A stretch of DNA of 64,000 nt from an uncultured Bacteroidia bacterium. GTDB taxonomy: Bacteria; Bacteroidota; Bacteroidia; Bacteroidales; UBA932. The position numbers were made by a program, and so were the translations under genes. Positions 1-8,003 of this stretch are shown piece after piece; position 1 is the stretch's first letter; every line of letters begins with the position of its first letter. The notes under the pieces are model-generated. The model made no database searches. It saw only the letters and a list, made by a program, of their open reading frames with translations, and was not told the DNA's origin. The DNA is taken from assembly GCA_902785825.1 (NCBI GenBank), contig CACZZZ010000004.1, forward strand, positions 1-64,000, written 5' to 3'.

Positions 1-348
1 TTCTCCCGAACCTTTGCGGAACATCTCATTGCCGAAAGCGACCAACTTATCCGTAGCATCCGCCACCTCACGTATCCTCGCAGCCAGCAAGCCGGTGCGA
101 TGAACGGACAGATAATCTCTTATGGGCTCGGTATTGGCCAGCATCATCAGCTGTTCGAAGAGTAGGGGATCAGGATCCTCCTCGACATAGGCGATAATGG
201 AGTTCGCCAGCTGGGAATAGCTGATCTCCTCATCCAGGGCCTCCCTGATGACGCCTTCCTTTCCGAGTCTCACGGCGGAAGCGAGGAGTTTTGAGGTCCT
301 GTTGATGACCGCGATACCAAATGCGGCATCCTGTCTTGTGAGTTCCAT
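1..348 (-). CDS. Unidentified protein, N-terminal 116 residues (runs off left edge)
   Basis: An open frame starts at the ATG at 348 and stays open to the window edge. The visible part begins MELTRQDAAFGIAVINRT and is rich in Leu, Ala, Ile and Glu with hydrophobic residues spaced as in amphipathic helices. It has no signal peptide or membrane segment. I do not recognise the family. It starts 19 nt downstream of the stop of the broken recombinase gene and is probably co-transcribed with it, so it is likely cargo of the same integrated element (inference). That the frame is a real gene rests on the uninterrupted reading and the good ATG placement. Confidence 0.55.
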   Translation of the reverse strand, partial: MELTRQDAAFGIAVINRTSKLLASAVRLGKEGVIREALDEEISYSQLANSIIAYVEEDPDPLLFEQLMMLANTEPIRDYLSVHRTGLLAARIREVADATDKLVAFGNEMFRKGSGE

Positions 349-367
349 ACGCGGCGGTTTTTATTGA

Positions 368-1592
368 TTACAGGTCATTGAATATGTCGGAGATCTTATC
401 GACCGCCTCCTGTTTCCTGGAATCTACCAGATGTGCATAGATCTGGGTTGTGGCTATCTCCCTGTGACCAAGCAGTTTGGAAACAGTGTAGATATCCGTC
501 CCTGAGTTCAGGAGCATCACCGCGAAGGTGTGACGGCTGCAGTGGAAGGTGAAATCCTTCGTGATTCCCGCCGCCAGGGCCCATCTCCGGAGTTCGAGAG
601 AGGTCTCAGAGGAATACTTGAACAGGGGGAAGACGAGATCCTCAGATGTCTTGTCCCCTTGTTTTCCGAGATACGGCTCGGCGACCTTGGGAATGTCGAG
701 GTATTCCTGACCGCCGGTCTTCTTCTGCTTGAAAACGAGTCGCGTGTAACCTCCGAACCGCTGGACTTCCCCCCAGGTAAGCTTCTCGATGTCGCTTTTC
801 CGGAGCCCTGTGAAGCAGCCGAAGAGGAAAGCCCTCTTCAGATGAGGATACTTGCAGTAAGTATCAGCCATCTTTTTCACCTCATCTATTGTAAGGTACT
901 GGCGCTCCGCCTCGTCGGCCTTGAATCCTTTGACCGGATCGGCAGGGTTCGAAGCGATGATGCCTTCCTTGTACGCCTGGTTCAGGCATGCGCGCAGTTT
1001 GTTGAAGTATGAACACTTCGAGTTCTGCGAAAGCCCGTTGAACCCCTCATGCGGTCTGCGGGTCATCTTCGTCGTATCCTTCTCGACCGTCTCCAGATAA
1101 CTCTTGAATCCCTGGACCCAACGGGGCGTTATTTCGCCGAATGTCGTGCTCTCGGTACAATAGACCTGAAGGTACTTATAGCAACTCTTCCAGTTTCCGT
1201 AGTTGCCGTCACTCTGCTTCCTGTCCTCCATCATGGTCCTGTAGTAGGCGAGGAACGGCGTCTTGGCGCCATTGTTATCCCTGACTGAGGAACGGCGTCT
1301 TGGCGCCATTGTTATCCCTGACTGGGGCGTCGGACAGGAGTTCATTCTCCTTTTCCAGCCTCAGGGCTTCGGCTTTGGCCATGGTCTTGCGGTTCTTCTC
1401 CTTTACTTCGGGGGACTTGCCCGGTATCAAAGAAAGACCTATACTCTCACGCACGCGTTCTCCGAACTGGACATAATCAAGGTACAGGGTCAACCGACCG
1501 TTGGAACTGGACCTCGAACGTAACTTCACGAGGTCTGTCTTAGATGCTACAGTGCTACTACTCATGGCCTTATACTTAAAAGTGTTCAACAT
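368..1592 (-). pseudogene. Tyrosine recombinase (integrase), frameshifted by a 37-bp tandem duplication
   Basis: The gene reads as two overlapping frames. The upstream frame (ATG 1592; alternative ATG 1565) encodes about 102 residues resembling the arm-DNA-binding domain of Bacteroidota phage-type integrases, then runs into a stop just past the duplication. The downstream frame (368 to about 1345) encodes the SAM-like core-binding domain and the catalytic domain with every expected residue: Arg in TGLRKSDI, Lys in FKQKK, His-x-x-Arg in HCSRH, His in LLGHRE and Tyr in TQIYAHL (R182, K208/209, H268/R271, H294, Y303 of that frame). Removing one 37-bp copy gives one continuous protein of about 395 residues, the family's usual size. 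The catalytic half may still be made from an internal start, without its arm-binding domain. A sequencing or assembly artefact is the main alternative. Confidence 0.9.
1250..1323. repeat. Perfect 37-bp tandem duplication inside the integrase gene
   Basis: Bases 1250-1286 and 1287-1323 are identical and directly adjacent. The unit encodes the peptide VRDNNGAKTPFL on the minus strand, which is therefore readable in both frames. Because 37 is not a multiple of 3, the extra copy shifts the frame. Deletion of either copy would restore the gene exactly. Confidence 0.97.
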
Positions 1593-1865
1593 TAATGTGC
1601 CGCCGGAAATCCGTACTTTCCAAATGCGCCACGTGACAAATCCACCGCAAATATAATAGCTTAAGGTGAAATTGCAAAAGAAAATCAAACAAAATTTGAA
1701 TAAATATTTTTGAACACTAAACTAGTTTATATTCAACTAATTAAGCAAAGTAGTTGAGTTTAAGTTAAGTCGCTTTTATAGCAGTTTTAAAATAGATACT
1801 TATTCGTGTGAATTTTTCAAAAACATTTCATAAAACACGGGTTTTGGTAACTTTTTCAGAAATGT

Positions 1866-1916
1866 GTGACAAAACTCTGTCACAAAAGGTGATTTTGTGA
1901 CAAACCTTGTGACAAA
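1866..1916. repeat. Cluster of TTTGTGAC-type repeats, candidate integrase arm sites
   Basis: GTGACAAA occurs in direct orientation at 1866-1873, 1897-1904 and 1909-1916, and once inverted (GTCACAAA) at 1879-1886. Short repeated motifs beside an integrase gene, direct and inverted, are typical of arm-type binding sites or of sites for a directionality factor. The role is inferred from position only. Confidence 0.5.
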
Positions 1917-1960
1917 ACGCTCTTAAATGACCGGAAAACAGATTAAACGCCCAAAAAGCG

Positions 1961-2006
1961 AAACTAGCCGAATTGACTCTTTGAAGAGTTCATTTTCAGC
2001 TAGTTT
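1961..2006. repeat. Inverted repeat AAACTAGC...GCTAGTTT with nested arms
   Basis: AAACTAGC (1961-1968) is the exact reverse complement of GCTAGTTT (1999-2006). An inner, slightly imperfect pair GACTCT/AGAGTT (1975-1990) is nested inside, so the whole can form a stacked hairpin. No T-run follows on either strand, so it is not an obvious terminator. It could be a recombinase core or accessory site at the element/chromosome junction. Confidence 0.45.
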
Positions 2007-2059
2007 TGGCACAAAAATAACAGTTTTGCATAACTTGTAACTACTTGAATATCAAGCAC

Positions 2060-3475
2060 TTACTTGCCGATGCAGAACCTTCCGAAAATCTCACCTAAAA
2101 TCTCGTCGGAGGTGACTTCGCCGGTGATGGTGCCGAGGTGGTTTATGGCGTCTCGGAGATCTTCCGCCAGAAGGTCGGAAGTCAAGCCGGATGACAAGGA
2201 ATGACGGACCCGGCCAAGCGCATCAGAGGCATTCCGAAGCGCCTCATAATGCCGCAAATTAGTCACAACAGTCTGGTCAGAATTGTAAGTTTGAGCTTTT
2301 TGCGACGAGACAAGCTCTTTTTTCAGCAAATCAAGCCCAAATCCTGTCTTTCCGGAAATATATAACTTAACTACCGAAGAATCAGAAGAAGAAACTTCAT
2401 TGTTTAATAATGTAACATTAATGTTAGGGGCAATAATATCCACTTTATTAAACAGCACAATCAGTTTTTGGCTCGAAGGATTAATTCTGGATACAATGTC
2501 AGAAATCAAAGCTTCATTCACTTCCTCAGGAGAAGTGCAATCCAGCAAAGCGAGCACAACCGACGCCTCTGCAAGCTTCTTATATGACCGTTCAATCCCG
2601 ATTTTCTCGACCTCATCAGAGGACGAGCGGAGCCCGGCGGTGTCGATAAACCGGAATAAAATTCCATCGACTACCAGTGTCTCTTCGACGGTGTCCCGAG
2701 TCGTCCCCGGGACATCTGACACGATTGCCCGATCGTCTCCGAGCAGGGCGTTCAAAAGAGTGCTCTTCCCGGAGTTTGGCGCTCCGACGATCGCGACGGG
2801 GACACCGTTTCTGATAGCGTTGCCATACCTGAAAGATGAAGCCAATTTGTCAATCTTCGCGATGACCTCGTCAAGCAATGATGCGAGGCGAGTCCTGTCA
2901 GCGAACTCGACATCCTCTTCTGAGAAGTCCAACTCAAGCTCAACCAGCGACGCGATCTCCACGAGGCTCGAACGAATCGATCGAAGCTCAGAAGAATAAC
3001 CGCCACGCAACTGGTTCATCGCCACACGCAATGAAGCTGAAGAATTGGATGAGATAACGTCCGCCACTGCCTCTGACTGAGCGAGATCCATCTTTCCGTT
3101 AACAAATGCACGACGGGTAAACTCACCTGGTGAGGCCATCCTTGCGCCGGCCCTACAAAGGAGTCTTAAAACCTCTGAGGCTACATAAGCCGAGGCATGG
3201 CAGGAGATCTCGACGGAATCCTCTCCAGTGTAGGAATGTGGCGCCCGGAAAACAGAAGCCAGCACCTCATCGACGAGCTCACCGTTCTCATTTACAAAAG
3301 AACCGTAACGAATTGAATATCCGGGTAAAGACTCAATCGATCCAGATGATAACTTCAAGTAATTCCCGGCGACCCGCAAGGCATCAGGTCCGCTTACCCT
3401 GATCACAGTCAAAGCCCCAGTTCCTGGGACAGTGGCCGGCGCGGCGATGGTATCATCAAAAAAGGTATTGACCAT
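2060..3475 (-). CDS. mnmE: tRNA modification GTPase MnmE
   Basis: A 471-residue protein, normal length for the family. With MnmG, MnmE installs the aminomethyl-type modification at C5 of the wobble uridine in certain tRNAs. Visible motifs are the N-terminal tetrahydrofolate-binding region starting DDTIAAPATVPGTGALTVIR, then the embedded G domain with G1 GAPNSGKST (231-239), G2 TTRDT (258-262), G3 DTAG (278-281) and G4 NKVD (343-346), and the C-terminal CIGK (468-471) that carries the catalytic Cys. It is divergent from carAB with overlapping promoters. Its 3' end abuts the integrated element, yet the terminal CIGK codons are intact. If the element used this site for integration, it regenerated the gene end. 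Confidence 0.97.
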   Translation of the reverse strand: MVNTFFDDTIAAPATVPGTGALTVIRVSGPDALRVAGNYLKLSSGSIESLPGYSIRYGSFVNENGELVDEVLASVFRAPHSYTGEDSVEISCHASAYVASEVLRLLCRAGARMASPGEFTRRAFVNGKMDLAQSEAVADVISSNSSASLRVAMNQLRGGYSSELRSIRSSLVEIASLVELELDFSEEDVEFADRTRLASLLDEVIAKIDKLASSFRYGNAIRNGVPVAIVGAPNSGKSTLLNALLGDDRAIVSDVPGTTRDTVEETLVVDGILFRFIDTAGLRSSSDEVEKIGIERSYKKLAEASVVLALLDCTSPEEVNEALISDIVSRINPSSQKLIVLFNKVDIIAPNINVTLLNNEVSSSDSSVVKLYISGKTGFGLDLLKKELVSSQKAQTYNSDQTVVTNLRHYEALRNASDALGRVRHSLSSGLTSDLLAEDLRDAINHLGTITGEVTSDEILGEIFGRFCIGK

Positions 3476-3492
3476 ATTAAAAGATTATGGTG

Positions 3493-3524
3493 CGAAATTA
3501 CTCAAAAATGCGTACATTTGCCAA
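3493..3524 (-). promoter_or_regulatory. mnmE promoter, TTGG-N20-TAATTTCG
   Basis: On the minus strand TTGG (3524-3521) and TAATTTCG (3500-3493) are 20 nt apart, close to the Bacteroidota consensus TTTG...TAnnTTTG. The -7 box ends 17 nt before the mnmE ATG. Confidence 0.5.
3513..3520 (+). promoter_or_regulatory. -7 box TACATTTG for the carAB leader
   Basis: A perfect TAnnTTTG box on the plus strand, 170 nt before carA. No clear -33 TTTG lies at the usual distance. It overlaps the divergent mnmE promoter. If used, the transcript would start near 3527 and contain the leader reading frame and the terminator at 3623-3658. Confidence 0.45.
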
Positions 3525-3541
3525 GATAAATGAACGTCCCC

Positions 3542-3643
3542 ATGTCCCGAATGACAAGAACCCCAAAATCTATCGAGGTGCCCCAAGGCGCGGGGTTGTT
3601 TATTTGTCGCGTTAGTTTTGCCGGCCATTTCATTTTAATTTGA
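3542..3643 (+). CDS. Putative 33-residue leader peptide of carAB
   Basis: The frame ATG 3542 to TGA 3641-3643 encodes 33 residues (in-frame alternative starts at 3530 and 3551). It runs through the left arm and loop of the terminator hairpin and stops at the start of its right arm. That layout is known from the E. coli pyrBI leader, where a ribosome closely following RNA polymerase at low UTP blocks terminator formation. The length alone could occur by chance, so the position relative to the hairpin is the main argument. No strong ribosome-binding site is visible, as is normal in this phylum. Confidence 0.35.
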   Translation: MSRMTRTPKSIEVPQGAGLFICRVSFAGHFILI

Positions 3644-3658
3644 GATGGTCGTTTTTTT
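3623..3658 (+). terminator. Intrinsic terminator in the carAB leader (attenuator)
   Basis: GGCCATTTC (3623-3631) pairs along its full length with GAGATGGTC (3642-3650), using G-U pairs. The loop is 10 nt and a run of seven T follows (3652-3658). It ends 32 nt before the carA ATG and points toward carA, so it would stop carAB transcription unless prevented. A smaller CCCC/GGGG hairpin (3581-3595) lies upstream. Confidence 0.7.
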
Positions 3659-3690
3659 ATCCCGGATTTCCGGGCAGTATTAAGTAATAT

Positions 3691-4767
3691 ATGAAAGAGA
3701 GAAAAGGAGCGACGCTGAGGCTGGAGAACGGAATGGAATTCCGCGGCTTCTCCTTCGGTTATGAGGGACCGACAGACGGCGAGGTGGTATTCTCCACCGC
3801 CATGGTCGGCTATCCCGAGAGCCTGACAGACCCGTCATATTCCGGTCAGATACTGACCGTGACGTACCCGCTGATAGGGAACTACGGTGTTCCCCAGGAG
3901 GGACCGGACGAAAAAGGGATTTCCCGCAATTTCGAGTCAGAGCGGATTTGGGTGCGTGGGCTCGTGATCAGCGACTACTCCTTCGACTACAGCCACTGGG
4001 ATGCGGTCAAGAGCCTCGACGAGTGGCTCAAGGAACAGAAGATTCCTGGAATATTCGGAATTGACACCAGGGCTGTCACACAGATCCTGAGGGAGAAAGG
4101 CTCTATGCTCGGGATGATAGTCCCCGACGGCGAGGTCAAGGATTTCCCGGTTGACGACCCGAACCTGGCGAACCAAATCTCGTTGGTAAGCTGCAAGGAA
4201 CCAATCATTTACGGGGACGGACCTAAAACTGTCGCCATGGTGGACTGCGGCGTCAAGCACAACATCCTCCGTTGCTTTATGGACAGGGGAGTGAAGGTCA
4301 TCCGGGTCCCGTGGGACTACGATTTCAACACCCTCGAATATGACGGCCTGTTCATTTCCAACGGTCCTGGCAACCCGCAGTTCTGCAACATCACCGTCGC
4401 GAATCTTCGCAAGGCAATGGAAGGTGACAAGCCGATTTTCGGAATATGCATGGGCAACCAGTTGCTCGCGAGGGCCGGCGGAGCCAACACTTACAAACTC
4501 AAATATGGCCACCGCAGCCACAACCAGCCGGTGAGGATGGTTGGCACGAACCGTTGCTTCATCACTTCCCAGAACCACGGTTTCGCTGTCGATGACAAGA
4601 CCCTCGGCAAAGACTGGGAACCCTGGTTCGTGAATATGAACGACGGAACCAACGAAGGCATCCGCCACAAGAGCAAGCCTTTCTGCTCGGTCCAGTTCCA
4701 TCCTGAAGCCTCCAGCGGCCCTACTGACACCAATTTCCTCTTTGACGAATTCATCGGAAAGTTATGA
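3691..4767 (+). CDS. carA: Carbamoyl-phosphate synthase small (glutaminase) subunit
   Basis: A 358-residue glutamine amidotransferase that supplies ammonia to CarB for carbamoyl phosphate, which feeds pyrimidine and arginine synthesis. The N-terminal CPSase small-chain domain spans about 1-165. The class I GATase domain follows, with the nucleophile Cys253 in GICMGNQ (Asn where many homologues have His) and His337/Glu339 in QFHPEA. It is slightly shorter than the roughly 380-residue E. coli enzyme. Its stop overlaps the carB start (ATGA), indicating translational coupling. A probable attenuator precedes it. Confidence 0.97.
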   Translation: MKERKGATLRLENGMEFRGFSFGYEGPTDGEVVFSTAMVGYPESLTDPSYSGQILTVTYPLIGNYGVPQEGPDEKGISRNFESERIWVRGLVISDYSFDYSHWDAVKSLDEWLKEQKIPGIFGIDTRAVTQILREKGSMLGMIVPDGEVKDFPVDDPNLANQISLVSCKEPIIYGDGPKTVAMVDCGVKHNILRCFMDRGVKVIRVPWDYDFNTLEYDGLFISNGPGNPQFCNITVANLRKAMEGDKPIFGICMGNQLLARAGGANTYKLKYGHRSHNQPVRMVGTNRCFITSQNHGFAVDDKTLGKDWEPWFVNMNDGTNEGIRHKSKPFCSVQFHPEASSGPTDTNFLFDEFIGKL

Positions 4768-7700
4768 GAAACACTGACATAAAGAAAGTTCTTCTCCTCG
4801 GATCCGGCGCTCTCAAGATCGGGCAGGCCGGCGAGTTTGACTACTCTGGTTCCCAGGCCCTTAAAGCGCTCCGTGAAGAGGGGATCGAGACCGTGCTGAT
4901 CAATCCGAATATCGCCACGGTCCAGACCTCAGAGGGAGTCGCTGACAAGATATATTTCCTGCCTGTCACCCCGTTCTTCGTCGAGAAGGTGATTGAGAAA
5001 GAGCGCCCTCAGGGCATCTTGCTCTCATTCGGCGGCCAGACGGCGCTGAATTGCGGTGTCGAGTTATACGAGAAAGGCACGCTGGAGAAATACGGAGTCA
5101 ATGTGCTTGGTACTCCTGTGCAAGCGATCATGGACACGGAGGACCGCGATCTCTTCATAAAGAAACTCGACGAGATCGGTGTCAAGACGATCAAATCCCA
5201 CCCTGCCTCGAATATCGAGGAGGCGAAAGCCGCTGCGAAAAATCTCGGTTTCCCGTTGATCATAAGAGCCGCATACGCCCTTGGCGGCTTGGGATCCGGA
5301 TTCTGCGACACTGAGGAGCAACTCGAGGAAATCTGCGAGAAGGCCTTCTCCTTCTCCCCGCAGGTTCTCGTTGAGAAGTCTCTCAAAGGCTGGAAAGAGA
5401 TTGAATATGAGGTGGTTCGGGACCGCTACGACAACTGCGTCACGGTCTGTAACATGGAGAATTTCGACCCTCTCGGGATCCACACAGGCGAGAGCATTGT
5501 TGTCGCTCCGTCTCAGACCCTCTCGAATAACGACTATTACTTCCTCAGGGAGCTTTCCATTAAGATTGTCCGCCACATCGGAATAGTGGGCGAGTGCAAC
5601 GTCCAGTTCGCCTACGATCCGGACGCTATGGACTACCGGGTGATTGAGGTCAATGCCCGACTGAGCCGTTCTTCCGCCCTTGCTTCAAAAGCGACCGGCT
5701 ATCCTCTTGCCTTTGTCGCCGCAAAGCTTGGCCTCGGCTATGGATTGTTCGATCTGAAAAACTCTGTAACAAAGACAACCCCGGCCTTCTTCGAGCCCGC
5801 GCTTGACTATATTGTCTGCAAGATCCCGCGTTGGGACCTCAGCAAGTTCCACGGTGTCTCTCGCAAGATCGGTTCCTCCATGAAATCGGTCGGAGAGGTC
5901 ATGGCCATAGGCCGCAGCTTCGAGGAAGCCATCCAGAAAGGTTTGAGGATGATCGGCCAGGGAGCCCACGGATTCGTAGGCAACAAGGAACTCCAGGTTG
6001 CCGACATAGAGACCGCCCTCCGCGAGCCTACCGACAACCGTATATTCGTGATATCCAAGGCAATGAGGGCCGGATATTCCGTTGACCGCATCCACGAGCT
6101 CACGAAGATCGACAAGTGGTTCCTTAACAAGCTCGAGAACATCGTGCTGACCTTCGAGGAAATGCATGGTTACAACTCGATCGAGGAGATGCCGGAGGAA
6201 TTGTTGCGTCTCGCGAAGAAAGAAGGCTTCTCCGACTTCCAGATCCAGCGCGCCGTGTGGAAAGACTCTGGCAACTCGGCCGCCAATATCGATAAAGTCC
6301 GCGCGTACCGCAAGTCACTCGGAATCATTCCTGTCGTCAAGCAGATAGACACACTCGCCGCGGAATTCCCCGCCTTGACCAACTACCTGTACCTCACGTA
6401 CAACGGCACCAAGAGCGACATTGAATATGAGAATGACGGCAAGTCGGTCATTGTGCTCGGATCCGGAGCATACCGCATCGGATCATCTGTCGAGTTCGAC
6501 TGGTGCTCGGTGACTTGCCTTAAGACCATCCAGGAGCAAGGCTACAGGGGAGTGCTCATAAACTATAATCCAGAGACTGTTTCAACAGACTACGACGAGT
6601 GCGACAGGCTCTACTTCGATGAGCTGACCTTCGAGAGGGTAATGGATATAATTGAACTCGAGAATCCTCACGGAGTAGTTGTCTCAGTGGGCGGTCAGAT
6701 ACCTAACAACCTGGCTCTCAGGCTCTATCAGCACAAAGTTCCTATTCTCGGCACCTCAGCGACTGACATAGACAAAGCGGAGGACCGCCATAAGTTCTCG
6801 AGCATAGTGGACGCCTTGGGTGTCGATCAGCCTGAATGGAAAGAGCTTACGACTATGGATGACGTCGAGGACTTTATCAGGAGCGTGGGATTCCCTGTTC
6901 TCGTGCGTCCGTCCTACGTCCTTTCAGGTGCCGCGATGAATGTGTGCCACGACGAGAAGAAGCTCAGGCATTTCCTGTCCCTGGCCTCCGAGGTCTCGCA
7001 GGAGCACCCTGTCGTGATCAGCAAATTCTACCAGCGAGCCAAGGAAATCGAGTTCGATGCCGTTGCCGACGGGGGAGAGGTGATCGCTTACGCCATCTCT
7101 GAGCACATTGAATATGCCGGAGTTCATTCCGGTGACGCCACGATTCAGTTCCCTCCTCAGAAGCTTTATGTCGAGACCGTCAGGAGGATAAAGAAGATCG
7201 CCAGGGCCATAGCCGGTGCCTTGAATATTTCCGGACCATTCAACATCCAGTTCCTGGCCAAGGAAAACGCGATCAAGGTGATCGAGTGTAACCTCCGAGC
7301 GTCCAGGAGCTTCCCGTTTGTCTCCAAGGTCCTGAAGATTGATTTCATCGAATTGGCGACCAAGGTTATGCTGGGACTCCACCCGGCTCCGCCGCAGAAA
7401 AGCGCTTTCGACCTTGACTACGTGGGCGTCAAGTCCTCGCAGTTCAGTTTCGCCCGTCTCGAGGAGGCTGATCCCATGCTTGGTGTTGACATGAGCTCCA
7501 CAGGTGAGGTGGGCTGCCTTGGCGATGATCTCAATGAGGCCATCCTCAAGTCCCTCCTGTCAGTCGGCCAACGTGTACCGGAGAAACGCATCCTGCTCTC
7601 CACGGGAGATCCGCTCCAGAAAGCTGATATGCTTGGCACTTGCAAACTCCTTGTCGAGAAGGGATATGAACTCTTTGCGACAGGCGGTACCTACAAGTAT

Positions 7701-8003
7701 CTTGTCGAGAACAGCGTGCCGGCCACCAAGGTCCTCTGGCCAAGCGAGTGCGATAATCCGATCTTCAAGGGAAGGTTTAAACCAGCTGTGGAAATGATTC
7801 AGAACAAGGAAGTTGACATGGTGATTAATATCCCCAAAGACTTCAGTGAGCTGGAGCTTTCGAACGGGTATAAAATAAGAAGGGCGGCCATTGATTTCAA
7901 TGTCCCGCTATTCACTAACGCTCGTTTGGCGACCGCCTTTGTCCGGTCTTTCTGCGGCACCTCATTGAATGAGATCCAGATAAAATCCTGGGATCAGTAC
8001 TAG
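4764..8003 (+). CDS. carB: Carbamoyl-phosphate synthase large subunit
   Basis: A 1079-residue ATP-grasp enzyme that makes carbamoyl phosphate from bicarbonate, two ATP and ammonia. The two homologous synthetase halves are visible. The first begins VLLLGSGALKIGQAGEFDYSG and the second begins near residue 565 with VIVLGSGAYRIGSSVEFDW. A C-terminal MGS-like allosteric domain follows from about residue 940 (ILLSTGDPLQKADMLGTCK). It starts inside the carA stop. It ends with TAG at 8001-8003, which interlocks with the stop of the convergent glycosyltransferase (shared CTAG). No T-run terminator follows, but a long hairpin (8018-8048) lies just beyond. Confidence 0.98.
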   Translation: MRNTDIKKVLLLGSGALKIGQAGEFDYSGSQALKALREEGIETVLINPNIATVQTSEGVADKIYFLPVTPFFVEKVIEKERPQGILLSFGGQTALNCGVELYEKGTLEKYGVNVLGTPVQAIMDTEDRDLFIKKLDEIGVKTIKSHPASNIEEAKAAAKNLGFPLIIRAAYALGGLGSGFCDTEEQLEEICEKAFSFSPQVLVEKSLKGWKEIEYEVVRDRYDNCVTVCNMENFDPLGIHTGESIVVAPSQTLSNNDYYFLRELSIKIVRHIGIVGECNVQFAYDPDAMDYRVIEVNARLSRSSALASKATGYPLAFVAAKLGLGYGLFDLKNSVTKTTPAFFEPALDYIVCKIPRWDLSKFHGVSRKIGSSMKSVGEVMAIGRSFEEAIQKGLRMIGQGAHGFVGNKELQVADIETALREPTDNRIFVISKAMRAGYSVDRIHELTKIDKWFLNKLENIVLTFEEMHGYNSIEEMPEELLRLAKKEGFSDFQIQRAVWKDSGNSAANIDKVRAYRKSLGIIPVVKQIDTLAAEFPALTNYLYLTYNGTKSDIEYENDGKSVIVLGSGAYRIGSSVEFDWCSVTCLKTIQEQGYRGVLINYNPETVSTDYDECDRLYFDELTFERVMDIIELENPHGVVVSVGGQIPNNLALRLYQHKVPILGTSATDIDKAEDRHKFSSIVDALGVDQPEWKELTTMDDVEDFIRSVGFPVLVRPSYVLSGAAMNVCHDEKKLRHFLSLASEVSQEHPVVISKFYQRAKEIEFDAVADGGEVIAYAISEHIEYAGVHSGDATIQFPPQKLYVETVRRIKKIARAIAGALNISGPFNIQFLAKENAIKVIECNLRASRSFPFVSKVLKIDFIELATKVMLGLHPAPPQKSAFDLDYVGVKSSQFSFARLEEADPMLGVDMSSTGEVGCLGDDLNEAILKSLLSVGQRVPEKRILLSTGDPLQKADMLGTCKLLVEKGYELFATGGTYKYLVENSVPATKVLWPSECDNPIFKGRFKPAVEMIQNKEVDMVINIPKDFSELELSNGYKIRRAAIDFNVPLFTNARLATAFVRSFCGTSLNEIQIKSWDQY

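Larger units (their letters stand above)
1593..2059. other. Non-coding 467-bp junction between integrase and the mnmE 3' end
   Basis: There is no convincing gene here. The stretch is much more AT-rich than the neighbouring genes. It contains the TTTGTGAC repeat cluster (1866-1916) and the AACTAGC inverted repeat (1961-2006). Lying between an integrase gene and the 3' end of mnmE, it is where one attachment site and the integrase arm sites would be expected (inference). Confidence 0.6.

Noticed and set aside
1866..1916. CRISPR-like direct repeats
   Set aside because: Units are only 8 bases, one copy is inverted and the spacing is uneven (31 and 12), so they are not a repeat-spacer array.
3660..3675. 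CCCGG/CCGGG hairpin just before carA as a terminator
   Set aside because: The T-run precedes the stem on the plus strand and no T-run follows it on either strand. The true terminator is the upstream stem at 3623-3658.
3937..4701. 254-codon open frame antisense to carA
   Set aside because: Mirror of a conserved gene with strong codon bias; no start context or family features.
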